A DNA stretch of 64,000 nucleotides from Phoenix dactylifera (taxonomy: Eukaryota > Streptophyta > Magnoliopsida > Arecales > Arecaceae): NCBI RefSeq assembly GCF_009389715.1, contig NC_052393.1, forward strand, positions 310,001 through 374,000, written 5' to 3'. Shown here piece after piece: positions 19,914 to 31,599 of the stretch. How positions within the stretch are numbered: position 1 is the first letter of the stretch; each line of letters begins with the position of its first letter. A program made the translations under genes and the position numbers. The notes beneath the pieces were generated by a model. It was not told the origin of the DNA and did no database searches. It saw only the letters and a program-made list of their open reading frames with translations.

Positions 19914-21750
19914 CATATTGATGTATCAATCTCGGGACTGCAATACATTGTCAACAGGAAATCAATCCTGAATCTCACCTCCATAACCAGGCCCAAGATT
20001 CACCATCATCCTATCTTCAGTTAATGGAACCTTGAACCAACATCATAAAAATGGATTATTGTGACTTTCAACTATTTTTTCCAGGAACAGCTTGAACCCA
20101 TATGTTGGTACTAAACTTCCTATATTTCCAGACCTAATCCCGGCCAGCTGAGACCAATTCCTACATTGGCAGGTGTCTTAACCACCTTATGGATAAGCTT
20201 TGTTCAATCATAATGCATGCTTTCTGGAGTTGCCCCATATGCTGCTCGCCCTCGCTGACTCAGATTCCTCTGCACGTGAGATCACCATCGTGCAGACTTC
20301 TGAGTAGGATGGGTGGATCCTAGAACTCAAACAGGAGATGAGCTTCCTCATTGAGCTCCAAGGTCAGACAAAGATATCCAATAATACCTAACTATTCGAC
20401 ATCGGATACTGAAAAAAACGATAAAGACTAATCAGAAGCAGGTGTTGCTACTTATTCGGAGATGAGCTGAGCTATCCAAACCGATCCTGGAGAACCAAAA
20501 AAAAAAAAAAACACATAGCCTAATAGGTTCATGGGGAAGAGGAGGGAGAGCAAATCTAAATCCAATAAACAGGAGAAGTTGTACACCCAATGGTTCAAAA
20601 ACTAGTTAGACCAAAATCTAATATACTGTGTGAAACAACTTCAGCAGGAATAACTTGAGTTTGTAACATAGTTAGAATTGTTAAACATGAGAGTTGTAAA
20701 GACAGATGTGAATGTCATATACCAATTCAGTCAGGATAATAGTGACGCTTCAATAGACTTCGCTGAAGTACTGAACATCTTTAGAACTTGCATGAAAACA
20801 TTTGTAAAGGATAAAAAAACTACATTGTTTCATACAATCGAAAACAAGCAACAAAACATTGAGGTAAGAGGGGAAAGGAAGAGAAGAATTGGAGACATGG
20901 AGGGAGGAGCAAAAAAATAAAGGAACACTTTGATGGATGTGCTGCTAGAATAGAGTACACTACAAGAAGTTGCATTTGCATGGCAACATCAAAAAACAGG
21001 AAAAGGCCATGGCCATAAAGATATAAAACCATGCTACAAAGATGATCTTAGTTAGAAGCCGGTCGAATCTGCATGGTAGTGAAAGAAGAAAAGCATCAGG
21101 ACGACTTGGACATAACAATAACTGTTTCAAGAACACTTAATAAATTGAAGACCTCATGTCGACAATTTAGATCTAGCTGCCATCATATACTTTAATCAAC
21201 TGAACCATGATCCCTAATTTCCTAACCTATCATCTATGCAACAACATATTTAACCACTCAATGTCCAAGAATACCCAAATGCATGAAAATCCTAATTGAA
21301 TAGAATATTTTTGTGGAATTCTCATCTTAGAGACCACGTTAGAGCCTTCCCAAAATCCAGGGTCACTGTTCGGCATAACCCCTTACAGAAATTCAATTAG
21401 TTGCGTCCCAAATGTGCAATCGAACCTAACGGAAAGCAGAGGCATGACTGTCGACTGCCGGTTGACTATTAGAGAATATGGCATGGAGGCATCACATAGA
21501 AGATAAAACATAACCAGATCAAAGACAGAACTAGTTGTAGCATCCAAAGCAACAATCCAATGCAGCGAAGAATCCATATTAAATCGAAAGAAGCTTTTCA
21601 ATCTAGAAACCAAGCGACTATATCCTTATCCTCTACTTCCCGTTGCTCGAGATAGATATCAAAAAAAAATCATACGATCAGAAAATAGCGGGCAAATTAG
21701 AATTGAACAGACGAAACCACGAACCCTAGCGATGCTCGGGCGAGGAGGCC
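19914..21750. other. Gene-free spacer downstream of RPL12
   Basis: No conserved gene recognised. The right few hundred bases should contain the 3' untranslated region of the minus-strand RPL12 gene. An A-run lies at about 20499-20513. Confidence 0.45.
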
Positions 21751-21755
21751 CTTTT

Positions 21756-22256
21756 TCACTCGGAGGGGATCTCGACGTCGCCGTCAGTGATCTCCTGCTG
21801 CATGTCCTTGGGGTCCTTGCCGTCGACGGTGCAACCCACGGAGACGCAGGTGCCGAGGATCTCCTTGACGGTACCGGCGAGGTCCTTGGCCATGGATCTC
21901 GGACGCATCACCCGGGCGATCTCGATGACATCGTCGAGGGAGATGTTGCCGTTGTGCTTGATGTTCTTGGTCTTCTTGCGGTCGCGCTCCGGCTCCTTGA
22001 GTGCCTTGATCACCAGGGCAGCGGCGGAGGGCACCACCATCACCTTGGCCTGGCGGTTCTGGACGGTAAGCTTGACGGTGACGCGGAGGCCCTTCCACTC
22101 CTTGGCCGTCTCCTTAGCAATGTCCTCACCGATCTTCTTCGGGGAGAGACCCAGGGGACCAATCTTAGGCGCCAGGGAGCTCGCCGCGCCAACCTCACCG
22201 CCGGTGACGCGGACGTAGACGTCGACCACCTGCGATGGATCGAACTTGGGCGGCAT
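21756..22256 (-). CDS. RPL12: 60S ribosomal protein L12 (uL11)
   Basis: Cytosolic large-subunit ribosomal protein of the uL11 family. It binds the GTPase-associated centre of 25S rRNA at the stalk base and helps recruit elongation factors. The single uninterrupted frame encodes 166 aa, the normal eukaryotic length, starting [20 protein letters not shown]. The family core [18 protein letters not shown] is at about 31-48, and the C-terminal domain carries [17 protein letters not shown] and [15 protein letters not shown]. There is no intron, as in many plant RPL12 genes. The upstream region has a TATA box, a telo-box and TGGGCT motifs, the standard set for coordinated expression of plant ribosomal protein genes. 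A long reading frame on the opposite strand is only a by-product of the GC-rich codons. Confidence 0.97.
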   Translation of the reverse strand: MPPKFDPSQVVDVYVRVTGGEVGAASSLAPKIGPLGLSPKKIGEDIAKETAKEWKGLRVTVKLTVQNRQAKVMVVPSAAALVIKALKEPERDRKKTKNIKHNGNISLDDVIEIARVMRPRSMAKDLAGTVKEILGTCVSVGCTVDGKDPKDMQQEITDGDVEIPSE

Positions 22257-22271
22257 GGCGGCTCCTCTTTG

Positions 22272-22372
22272 CTAGGGTTAGGGTTTTGGGAAACAGAAAT
22301 GAGGGAAGGAGCAAACAGCAGGCGTTAGCGTTTCGTTATATAGCCCCGGTTGGGCTCTATCTGTTATGGGCT
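22272..22372 (-). promoter_or_regulatory. RPL12 promoter: telo-box, TATA box, site II motifs
   Basis: On the minus strand: AAACCCTAACCCTAG (telo-box) within about 22272-22287, just upstream of the start codon; TATATAA at 22336-22343; and AGCCCA (complement of TGGGCT) at 22351-22356 and 22367-22372. Telo-boxes together with site II (TGGGCY, bound by TCP factors) are the known signature of plant ribosomal protein promoters. Confidence 0.8.
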
Positions 22373-22507
22373 TTCAAATGTAGCCCGTATTGATTAAGGA
22401 TCGTGCACGGGCTTTCCATAGCAAAGTAATTTACACAGAAGATTAAAAAAAAAAAAGAAAGAGAAAAGAAAAAAAAAACAGAGAGAGAAAGGAAGAGAAT
22501 GTTAGAG

Positions 22508-22800
22508 CCAAGTTTTTTTTTTTTTTTTGATAAAATAGATGGATCATATATATTTAATATGAATACATCCAATAAAATTAAAAAAAATCACATGATGCAA
22601 TCGGAACAGCCGAACCAAATCCTCTTTCAATGATCGCGAGCATAACGCATGCTACCTCCCTTAATTGAATTGAGCTCGGTCTCTTGCCCTCGAGGACAGG
22701 TGCTGAATATATCATTACATACGATGTCAGTGCCAGAGATATCCTATTCCAAAATGCCTTGCCAGCCAAGGCTAGGACAATCAAAGAGGCTTGATATCAT
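22508..22800 (-). repeat. Retroposon 3'-end fragment
   Basis: A T-run, then AATATGAATACATCCAATAA and AATTAAAAAAAATC, matching the layout at 6437-6500. To the right a short open frame on the minus strand (22784-22578) has no recognised domain. It is likely part of the same minus-oriented retroposon. Confidence 0.35.
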
Positions 22801-23416
22801 GTGGCTAGACCGGATTGCCTAGCCTAGTTACCAAAGCAATCGATGATTACTTGTGGATATTTGAGTAGATGGGAGGCAATCTCATGGTTGATTTATAATG
22901 CTTTGTCGGGAAGAATACCAAATATTTTCAAGCGTAGAAGTAAGTGTGAACCAATGACGTTGCTAATGGGGGTTTAAAATTCTGGAATCATATAACTTCG
23001 TGTAGCACTCATAGAGACTCTCAATAAAGAATTTATCATAACGCTGTCTGTTATCCACTGTAATGTAGGACAGAAAAGGGCGTGCGAAGTAAGTCATATG
23101 GTGCAAGGAAAAAGTTCCAAGGAAACTTGCATTCTAGAGTTACAGCCCTACAACAGTTTAGAGGTTGGGTGCACAGCTCATTTTGAAAGGTTCCACTTAT
23201 TGCACTGGTCGAGTTTTGCAAAGCATATATTTCCAAATCTATTTTGAATTTAAAAAACAAGATCAAAAGATCTATACAAATCGAGTTTTTGAGAAGTTTG
23301 ACTTTCAATTTTTTTAATTAAATATTAAGTTAGTTAGGGATTAAATATTTTTTTTATTAAATGTCCTATAAGTCTACAGGTCGATGCGCAGACACAAACA
23401 AAAAATCCAAACTGTT

Positions 23417-23431
23417 CCTCTCTCTCTCCCC

Positions 23432-23470
<39 letters not shown>

Positions 23471-23471
23471 C
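23417..23471. repeat. Compound (CT)n(TA)n microsatellite
   Basis: A CT run interrupted by CCCC, passing directly into about ten TA dinucleotides. Confidence 0.95.
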
Positions 23472-23640
23472 ACACTTTCATCAGGCAGAACCTGGGCTAG
23501 ACTTTGGTTGGGCAATGGTAAGCGGATTCGCTTTTGGGATGATGTTTGGCCGTGCCACGCTCCTCAGAGATGCATGCAAGAATTTTTTAAAATTCATACT
23601 GTTTTCATGACCTCAAAGTGATCAACTTTATGAAATATGA
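23472..23640 (+). mobile_element. LINE fragment (region after the reverse transcriptase)
   Basis: The plus strand encodes GRTWARLWLGNGKRIRFWDD, followed by VWPCHAP. This is the conserved W-IG-G-I-FW-D-W signature that sits between the reverse transcriptase and the zinc-binding domain in plant L1 LINEs. Only some 50 codons remain, bounded on the left by the (CT)n(TA)n run. Confidence 0.65.
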
Positions 23641-23673
23641 GGGAGAAAAAAATTCTTTCTTATATATAAATAA

Positions 23674-23845
23674 GCATCGAGGGAGGGAGGGATATGGAGC
23701 TCCACTGCCTTAGTCCAAACCGATGGGTTGGCCCAAAGCATTGACAGCAGCTGGGAGTAGGCATCGAGAAAGGGATGGATGAGGAGCTCCGCTGCCTCAG
23801 TCCAAACCGGTGGGTTGACCCAAAGCATTGGAGGAGCTGAGCGTT
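23674..23845. repeat. Tandem duplication of 87 bp
   Basis: GCATCGAG at 23674 and 23761 starts two units. Both contain GGAGCTCC, GTCCAAACCG, TGGGTTG and CCCAAAGCATTG. Identity is about 85 percent by eye. Because 87 is a multiple of 3, open frames run through both copies, but no known protein is seen. Confidence 0.8.
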
Positions 23846-23899
23846 GGATATTAGGGGAAAAACAATAGAAGATGAAGGACCGGATGGGTACTTTGTCAA

Positions 23900-25900
23900 A
23901 TTCAAAACGTGCTCTTGGATGATATTTTTAATGAAGAAATATTTGACACTCCGATCTCAAATTTGATTGATCTTTTTGTCCTCAGACGTAAACTAAGACG
24001 AACGACTTCAGCTCCGACCGAAGAGTCGCCAGCTACGGAGAATAATCGGTACGCATCGGCAGAGACTGACAACCCCAACAACCGACAGTCCTGATAGTCT
24101 GTAGTCACGGCGGCATCATATCCTGCGCCTAAGTAGCGCATTCTGCCGCTAATATAGACTGGTACTCATGATGTGGTTGTACCACCAACCACTGCTTGGC
24201 CATTATTGTATGTCATATTAGCCTAAAAACAACAAACTAGCTTTTCTATATAAGAAGAACAATTCGAAAGATATTCGATATGCAATGTACGCGCAATATG
24301 CTGCTCTTCTCCTGTAGCCCTCACTCTATTCAACAAACAACATTTCTATACGGAGCTATGGAAATCTTTTGCAAGTAAAGTTAAAGGGATTTAAACCTAC
24401 TCTCCAAATGCATGCGTATCGTACTATGGATCTTAAAGTAATGCTTTACACATCCACAAATAATTCATTTAAGAAGGTTCTCTTTTGCGAACCGACTCAA
24501 AATGTCCTTCGAGACAAGACAATTGTATGAATTAGTATGGCATGCTTGACACCTCCGAGCTGTTCAACAACATGATATTTTACGCGGTATCATATAATCA
24601 ATTTTTCTATCTAACCATAATGTTTTTTGTGGCTACAAATGTGTTGACCTAAAATCAACAAAGCATCTACAATAAGTTTTCTCTCTTAATCGATATAAAA
24701 TAACAAATCATGAAAGATTAGTAATTCATATGTCAATATAATTTAATATCACCGTCTCTATCTTGATATGGGTCATTTTCAGATCAATTTCGACGTCAAG
24801 AACTATTAATAATCATCTTTATTATACTGATTGATATTTTAATGTCTTAGCATTATATGTCAATTGTACATAATGATCTTTTGAACTTTGTAAACTGTTG
24901 ATATTTTCATCTTTCCAATGATAAACCGGTATATTAGGATCATTCACCCGGTCATAAAAAGATGGGTGAAAATTGGATTTTAAAATCTAAGAATTTAATT
25001 TTGTGCACTTCTTTGGACCGCTCAGACTTGACAATAACATGCAACCCACAAAAATCATGTTGCATGTACGAACACAAAATAAATATAGATTCTTAGAAGG
25101 TTGATCATCTTGAAGGATGATATATATATATATAGTAAGATCAATCAAGATCTTGGTCTATCCTAACCAAGACAAAATATGGAAATATTTTGAAAGGAAT
25201 CAAAACATTTCAAGATCTCCATTCATATCTTGATGAATATAGCAAAACGCAAAACTAATTACTATTTTAAGGTAATGATTTTGATTTTTATATCAAAATC
25301 CTATATAAAGTAATAAGAGGAGAATTAATTAAGGAATGTGTAGTGATATGCTTACTATATCAGCTGAGACAACATCACAACAACGACTAAGATGTTCAAT
25401 AGGTATACTTGGACAGAACGTTATATCAACTCGGTTGGTCGATTACATCAACCGAAGGGATATGTCGACCCAAATGAAACCCTTCCCATGACTTGTCACT
25501 TTTCCAGAGCTGGGTTTCCTTTCGGGTGTCCATCAACGGGGGCCCAAAGATGCCCACTCGTCACGTGCACGGAGCCAGTGGCATCGAGACACGTCACCCG
25601 TTTTAATTTATCGGCATTATCAAATCCACGAACGCCAGCCACGTAACAGGAACAGCTCGATTAACATTATATGAGGAAACAACGACCGACAGCTGTTTGT
25701 TATTCAATGATTCAATCGATCTATTTCTGGCTTCATATAATCGGCGGTGCACCAGAGATCTGGGCTCCACGTCGGAGCCAGCGAGGCGCGGTTCGATGGT
25801 GTTTTCATAAATAAACGCAACAAATAAGGGCAGAATCCGGAGAGAGAGAGATTCTTATCCACTTCGCGTCATCGCAGCGATCCGCACCTTCCCTCTCTAC
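23900..25900. other. Gene-free spacer and S40 promoter
   Basis: AT-rich with no recognised coding domain. The right part (about 25700-26086) should hold the promoter and leader of the S40-like gene, including a GA-rich stretch near 25840-25850. Confidence 0.45.
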
Positions 25901-26086
25901 AAAAGCTCCAGCCTCCATCTAAACAGAGGCATTTCTTTGTAGCTTCCACCATCCCTCCCTCTTTTTTACTTCGTAAGTACATACAAAGCTCTTCTTCGAA
26001 GAAAAAGAAAATATATAAATATAGAGGGAGAGCTTGGTTGAAGAGGAAAAGAAATAAATAAAAAAAAAAAAGGAACGAGGGAGAAA

Positions 26087-26575
26087 ATGGCAGGGAGGAG
26101 AGAGCACGCGTACCGGTTCTTCACGCCGGTTACGGGGCCCGAATCCACCTGGCTGGGCTCGGACGAGTTCGACGAGGCCGACGTCTGGGGGTGCGCGCTC
26201 GAGCCCAGGCCGGCCGAACACCACAAGCCGGTCACCGCCGCCACCTGGTCCGAGCGGAAGAAGACGGTGAAGCGCGATCGCGTCACCGCCGAGCCCGCGT
26301 CCCTCCCGATGGGCATACCGGACTGGTCCAAGATACTGCGAGAGGAGTACAGAGGGAGCAACAGCCACAGCAACAGCGGGAGGGATTTGGAGGACGATGA
26401 CGACGACGACGACGAGGGGGTGGGCAGCGGGCCGGTGATCCCGCCCCACGAGCTGCTGTGGCGGAACAGGGTGGCCTCGTTCTCGGTCCACGAGGGGATC
26501 GGGCGGACCCTCAAAGGCCGGGACCTCAGCCGGCTCCGGAACGCGGTCTGGGAGAAGGTCGGCTTCCAGGACTGA
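26087..26575 (+). CDS. S40 family (DUF584) senescence-regulator-like protein
   Basis: Single-exon gene of 162 codons. The protein shows the S40/DUF584 layout: an N-terminal YRFFTPV; the central SLPMGIPDWSKILREEY (about 74-90); an acidic stretch of Glu/Asp (102-109); and the C-terminal block VIPPHELLWRNR followed by SFSVHEGIGRTLKGRDL and LRNAVWEKVGF, ending two residues later. The family includes barley HvS40 and Arabidopsis S40-3, nuclear proteins induced in leaf senescence, stress and by salicylic acid; their biochemical activity is unknown. The start is the first ATG after a GA-rich leader and fits the family N-terminus. Codon use is strongly GC-rich, like the other real exons here. Long antisense frames exist but carry no domain. 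Confidence 0.9.
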   Translation: MAGRREHAYRFFTPVTGPESTWLGSDEFDEADVWGCALEPRPAEHHKPVTAATWSERKKTVKRDRVTAEPASLPMGIPDWSKILREEYRGSNSHSNSGRDLEDDDDDDDEGVGSGPVIPPHELLWRNRVASFSVHEGIGRTLKGRDLSRLRNAVWEKVGFQD

Positions 26576-27054
26576 ATTGGAGGAGACCCCCGACCGACGG
26601 CTATTATCGATTTCTTCATTTTAGGATGAAGGAGAAGTAGGCGGATATGGCTATGGATTTGGAAACTGGAATATATGTTCTTCTTTCCATTTCGTAACCT
26701 CCTTTTTCTAAAATTAAAAAAAAAAATGCTGTTTAGGGTTTTTTTTGCGTTGACATGTGTATGTTCTCGATTTAGGGTATTGTAGTTTGCTCTACCTGAT
26801 GGAAATTCCGCAGTGAGATGAACGCGGTCTTCTTTTTGATAAATAAACTCTTCCGTTCTTTGTAGATGTACGCCTCTTCTGTCGAAGGAACACGAGAAGA
26901 AAGAGGTATTTCTGTGATTACCTTCTTATTACATACATACTTACTTACTTACGTAAAGGTTTAATGTTTTGCGACGACGATTAATTAGTTTTGTATTATC
27001 CTCTCAATTACTTCCACTAAGTCTCCCTCTAGAATAATACATCGAGTCTTTAGA

Positions 27055-27230
27055 ACTCACCTCGCATAGAAGATACCTTTCCATGCCGCCCTAAGTTTCA
27101 CCTGAAGATCAGATGGTTCGAAGGTGGCCCCCCTTGCGCCACAATCAACTTAGACTCACAATTTCTAATCACAAAGGCAACTTCGGCGCCTCCACCAACG
27201 GACAAACTATCATCAAAATTTATCTTAAAA
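27055..27230 (-). mobile_element. LINE RNase H fragment
   Basis: The minus strand encodes INFDDSLSVGGGAEVAFVIR, then NCESKLIVAQGG. After one frame change comes a VKLRAAWKGIFYAR-like stretch, matching the AELRAAWEDISYARR block of the LINE at 5257-6400. Short, isolated and dead. Confidence 0.65.
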
Positions 27231-27249
27231 TCGCGGCATCTAGGCACTG

Positions 27250-30200
27250 AAGGTGGGCTTTGGTTTCGGAGTTCTCACGAAAACAGCAAAACGGAAAAAT
27301 TACTGGGGGAGGGGCATAACTCGAAAGAAACTAGTGGTGCGAGCGTCTCTAGGGACGAAGATAAAGTTATACGGGAGCGTATTTATGAATGCCGTTTTCA
27401 TTTAATGTACATGCTGTTGAGGTTTGGTTAGTCTTTATCCCTAACATATCCGGAATTCGGTGGAGGATTTAAAGGGAGGAGAAGGGATGCTGGGTAAAGG
27501 TATGAGAAACTCTGGGTTGGAATATCTTGCGAGGACGCGACAGAGCAAGATTTGACGCTATCCTCGGGAGAAAAGCGAATAAAAGGAAAACTGTGGGCTT
27601 CCGTTCCATGCTGCTGCACCTGGTTTTGCGGCAGAGAAGGGGAGAGAATTTTGTGGAGGAATCGGTGGTAAGACGGCAAGATAAAAACGACGAAAAAAGT
27701 GAAAGGGGGCTGAGCCCGCGCCCTGGTCACTTCATGCCGAACAAAAATCACCGGGGGCCGGCACCGGAACACGAAATACGGGTAAAAGCCCGAGATTTTT
27801 CTGCTAACAGAATCTTCAGTCTCATTATTCAAAAAAAAAATTAAAAAAATTATGCACGACGTTCTCTTTCTACTTTATCCTCTCTTTTTTTTCTTCTCAA
27901 ACTCTCTCTCCCATTTATGAAATCTTCCTTTTACTTTCTAATTTTCTTTTTTTTTCCAAATTTCTCTCTTTACAAGTTCTTTGCATCTAAAAATTCATGA
28001 ATATAAGAAATAATATGATAGAACTTCTTATGTTAAACAGAGCTAGAAAATTAATTTACACTATATATTAGTAAATCAATTTACACTATATATTAGTACG
28101 GATTTATTAGTACGGATAAATCAATTTACAAAAAAATATTTATTAGTTTGTTAGATAACTAATTTGCTTGGTGCTTATCACCAATCCATGTAGTATATGC
28201 TAGTAAAAAATATATTCTAAAAATTGTGTATCAAATTTTTTTGAGATGTATATTGGATCACTGCTGAGTGTATCAAAAAAGCTTATAATATGTATCAAGA
28301 AATCAACGAATATTTATTATATGGTCATATAATGTGTATTAGTAAATATAATATTTATCAATTTACTTGGAGGTAAGTATTGTATTGCTAGATGACTATT
28401 TGTTGTGTTGTGAACACTATATTTTAAAAATTGTATATCGATTTTCCTATAAGTATATATTGGCTTATCAGAAAATTAATTTGCTTAGTATATATCACCT
28501 ATTGAAAATGAAGAAGAAGTAGAATGCCGTGCATGATTTTCTTTTCTTTTGGTTATTTTAATCACGGAACCTACGACCTATTTAGTAGGAGAAGTTCTTG
28601 ATTTTTAGATTTCTTTTTAAATTATCAATAAAAAAAATATGGTAAAATAGGTAGTCCGCCAATATTACTTTCTCTCGTGCCCGCCCCATATAAGTTTTGT
28701 TCCACAAGCCCCATTCAGAACTTTTGTTAGCCGTTGGAGTTACACGATGCAAACTTATAAATGAAGTATTGAAATCAACATAATTTTCAATACTCCTTAT
28801 TTTTCATGCCCTCGCTTTCTAAAAGAGTTTTGCTTCACCATTGTCTTACCGGAATAGGCTCCCACACCTGGTCCTAGTCAGGTTAACTCACTCAAGCAAT
28901 TAGGTTTGAAGGTTAGCATTTTGGTCATTTTTCGGTGAAAGGCTGTGGTCTATTCTCTTAGCAAGAAAGAAACCTAATACCCCTCTACTAATGATGTGAT
29001 TGCTTTATGCTTTAACTACGAGTGCTTTGCGGAATCCCTAAAGGCGCCGCGTTTCATCCAAATGACAGAAATACCCTCGCGACGTTGCTCACATCTGCTG
29101 CTGCGGCGCTAACCGTCTGACGGTAATTTGGTAATTAAGAGGGCTCCGCTGTCGGGCGATGGGAGGAGAATTTAAATGGCTACCAGAAACCAAGGGCCCC
29201 ACCGCTAGCGTCGGTCTTTACCGGGAAATGGAGGGAGGATGACCGTTGGATTTGTGGGTCCGGAGGCCGTCGACGGGGAGAGGCAGGGAGGGGTTTCATT
29301 TACTTCACCTCTGGCTTCGTCAAAAGCAAGCCCTCACTTTTCGTTGCCAGAGAAGAAGAAAAGCCTTTACTTTTTTTCTCTTATGTTTTCAGCAAAAAAA
29401 AAAAAAAAGAAAGAAAGAAAAGCCTTTACTTTATTCCATGCTATATCCTCCGTTAATTATTAGAAGCAGAGAATATTGACATTTCAGCAAGGTTAGAGAA
29501 GATTGACTACTTTTGCAATCTCTTTTTGCATCGAGTGGAAACTAAAAAGCACTACTCTTTAGTCTTTACCGCATTCACAAGATAATAAATATCAATAAAA
29601 ATTATGGATGTGCTTGGTTTTTCATATATGAATTAATTATCACATAAAATATAAGAGTAATATAAGGGCTAGTGCATGCACTGCTGTTTCTAGAAAAAGA
29701 GGACGGAAAAAAGAAAAAAGATTTACTATAGCTTCCTCCAAAGTAGTCTGCAGATGATTTGAATAGAGATGGCATTTTACTCAATCTTATCATATACATG
29801 ATCCTACTTGTCCTAATAAAATAGATTTTATCTAATCCGCAACGAATTCAGGATGGGTACAAATAATAATAAAATCCATCCCAAAATCGATCTGGTTCTA
29901 TTTCTTCCCATTTTTTTTCTCGAGGCAAAAGAAAAAATAATAATATGTATAAAAAAAAATTTATCGTTTTATTCAGCCCGTTCCATCCAACTTGTTCCGT
30001 TTAATTTTACCCGTTTTGCTCGGATGCCAAGACTCTATCACCAGCACCACTCTATGATAAAGTAAAGAGCCGGTGCATCAGATTCGTTGCCATCTCTAAA
30101 TTAAAAATAAAATAAAGGGATAATTGAAAGCGTATTTATTAATTAGCTTTTGTTTTCACGTAAAGCCTGTGTTAATTTGTAACTGATCAGAAATCATTCA

Positions 30201-30320
30201 GACATTGGACTTATAAATTACGTAAAAATTCTCTAAGTATGCCACCTTCCATGGATTTTTCAGGCCTGAAGGTGTATTTTCTGTAATGTACGGCATCCAG
30301 GTCAATAGACAATTTTATCT
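27250..30320. other. Gene-free spacer
   Basis: No gene recognised. GC-richer islands at 27280-27790 and 29030-29330 have open frames on both strands but no domain. Between 28060 and 28140 the words AATCAATTTACACTATATATTAGTA and TTATTAGTACGGAT are locally duplicated. The rest is AT-rich. Confidence 0.45.
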
Positions 30321-30324
30321 CTCT

Positions 30325-30870
30325 CTTTTTTTTTTTTTTTAAAGGCAATTTATTTAGCTATTACGTGAGTACATCCCGCCAGATCAAGAAAAAGTAAAAA
30401 GTATAGTGGAGAAGGTATGTCCCCCATGAAAGTCCAGATAGTCTCTCCGGAGTGCCGAGAAACAAAAGAGACGACTCAGTCTGCTGCATTATTTGCCTCC
30501 CGGAATACATGTAATGCCTGAAAAAAATTCAACTCCTGAACCAATCTGCGAGTATCACGGATAAGAGGGTGCCGATCACCATATCTGTCCACTCCCCACA
30601 CCCAATCAATCACCACTGACAAGTCCTCCTCGAGGTATATACGCTCTAGCACTAAGCACCCGTCTCGCAAAGAAGGTACCGTCTCAGGCTGCCCGTAGCT
30701 CAGCCCCAACTGCAGTAAGATCAGACATACGGCGACTACCCACTGCTATCATACTGCCGAGATAGTTCCTGATCACAAATCCAAGCTCTTCCGACGTCTG
30801 GTTTATCGACATATTACCATCGAAGTTTACTTTGAGATAACGAAGAAGTGAGGGCACCCCTTTCGACAAT
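30325..30870 (-). mobile_element. LINE 3' end with RNase H region and poly(A) tail
   Basis: Reading leftwards, YLKVNFDGNMSINQTSEELG then FVIRNYLGSMIAVGSRR is followed by ERIYLEEDLSVVIDWVWGVD and YGDRHPLIRDTRRLVQELNF, the plant LINE RNase H domain. The frame is shifted at least once. After the coding part come about 130 bases of 3' untranslated sequence and then a T-run at 30328-30342 on the plus strand, the poly(A) tail. Most of the element is missing. Confidence 0.8.
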
Positions 30871-31440
30871 GTCACGGGCTCACGGCAGCAAGCATGCCAT
30901 GGCATCACCCCCTGTTTCTCCCACCCAAGCCTTATCCCTCGCCCGCGCCGCTCCCCCCGGCCCTGTCGCCACACCATCGTTGGCCTCACCAAGGCTGGCC
31001 GGTTCTACTTCTTCCATCAGCACCCATGCGTTCCTTCCCTGGCTCCCTCATCGGCGGCGACAACTTCCGCCACCTCTACGACCTCCACTTCGGCCCTGAC
31101 GATGGTTGGACCTAGTCTTCAACAAGCACCCATTACACGCGCACACGATGGCCACGGGTTTCTGATATCGATCGCCAGAATCCACGCTGGTTCCAGAACC
31201 TCCTTCCGGCCTCGATCTCTCACCCTCTCATTCTTGCCATCTTCCCTCCTCTACTTCCACTCCACCACTCCCCTCGTTTTCAAGTCCAAGTAGAATCAAT
31301 TGGAGCTTACTCCAAACTTCATTTTGATCCGGCTGTGGATCTGATCCTGCCATCCTATCAAACCTGGGCCAGATTGTTTGAAGCTTTATCTGGTTCATTG
31401 ACTTCTATTGATGCAGCAAATTCTCAAGTTATTTAAGAAT
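30870..31440 (+). pseudogene. Unidentified GC-rich coding-like stretch
   Basis: Between the LINE and the LTR fossil lies GC-rich DNA that reads like protein in shifting plus-strand frames, for example SLIGGDNFRHLYDLHFGPDD and later SYQTWARLFEALSGSLTSID. It cannot be read as one frame and no family is recognised. It may be a decayed gene, a captured gene fragment, or part of a mobile element. Confidence 0.25.
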
Positions 31441-31599
31441 AGTTATGGACTTAACAAACTTCGTTGGATCCAAGTTTCATGGCGTTTCAATGGATGATCA
31501 CCACTTGGAAGCTTCTGCTGCTTGTCTTCTAGCAACAATCATCCCTTGCTTAATTTGATTCCTAATAAGGTTTAACTGAGACCTAAATAATCAAATTGA

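Noticed and set aside
21732-22328. 198-codon open frame opposite RPL12
   Set aside because: Antisense by-product of a highly conserved GC-rich gene; its translation has no family resemblance.
25919-26619. Open frames of 190 and 217 codons opposite the S40-like gene
   Set aside because: They lack domains and run into low-complexity leader sequence; the sense frame matches the S40 family along its whole length.
27428-27844. Overlapping open frames on both strands in a GC-rich island
   Set aside because: Neither translation shows a domain, a signal or a splice partner.
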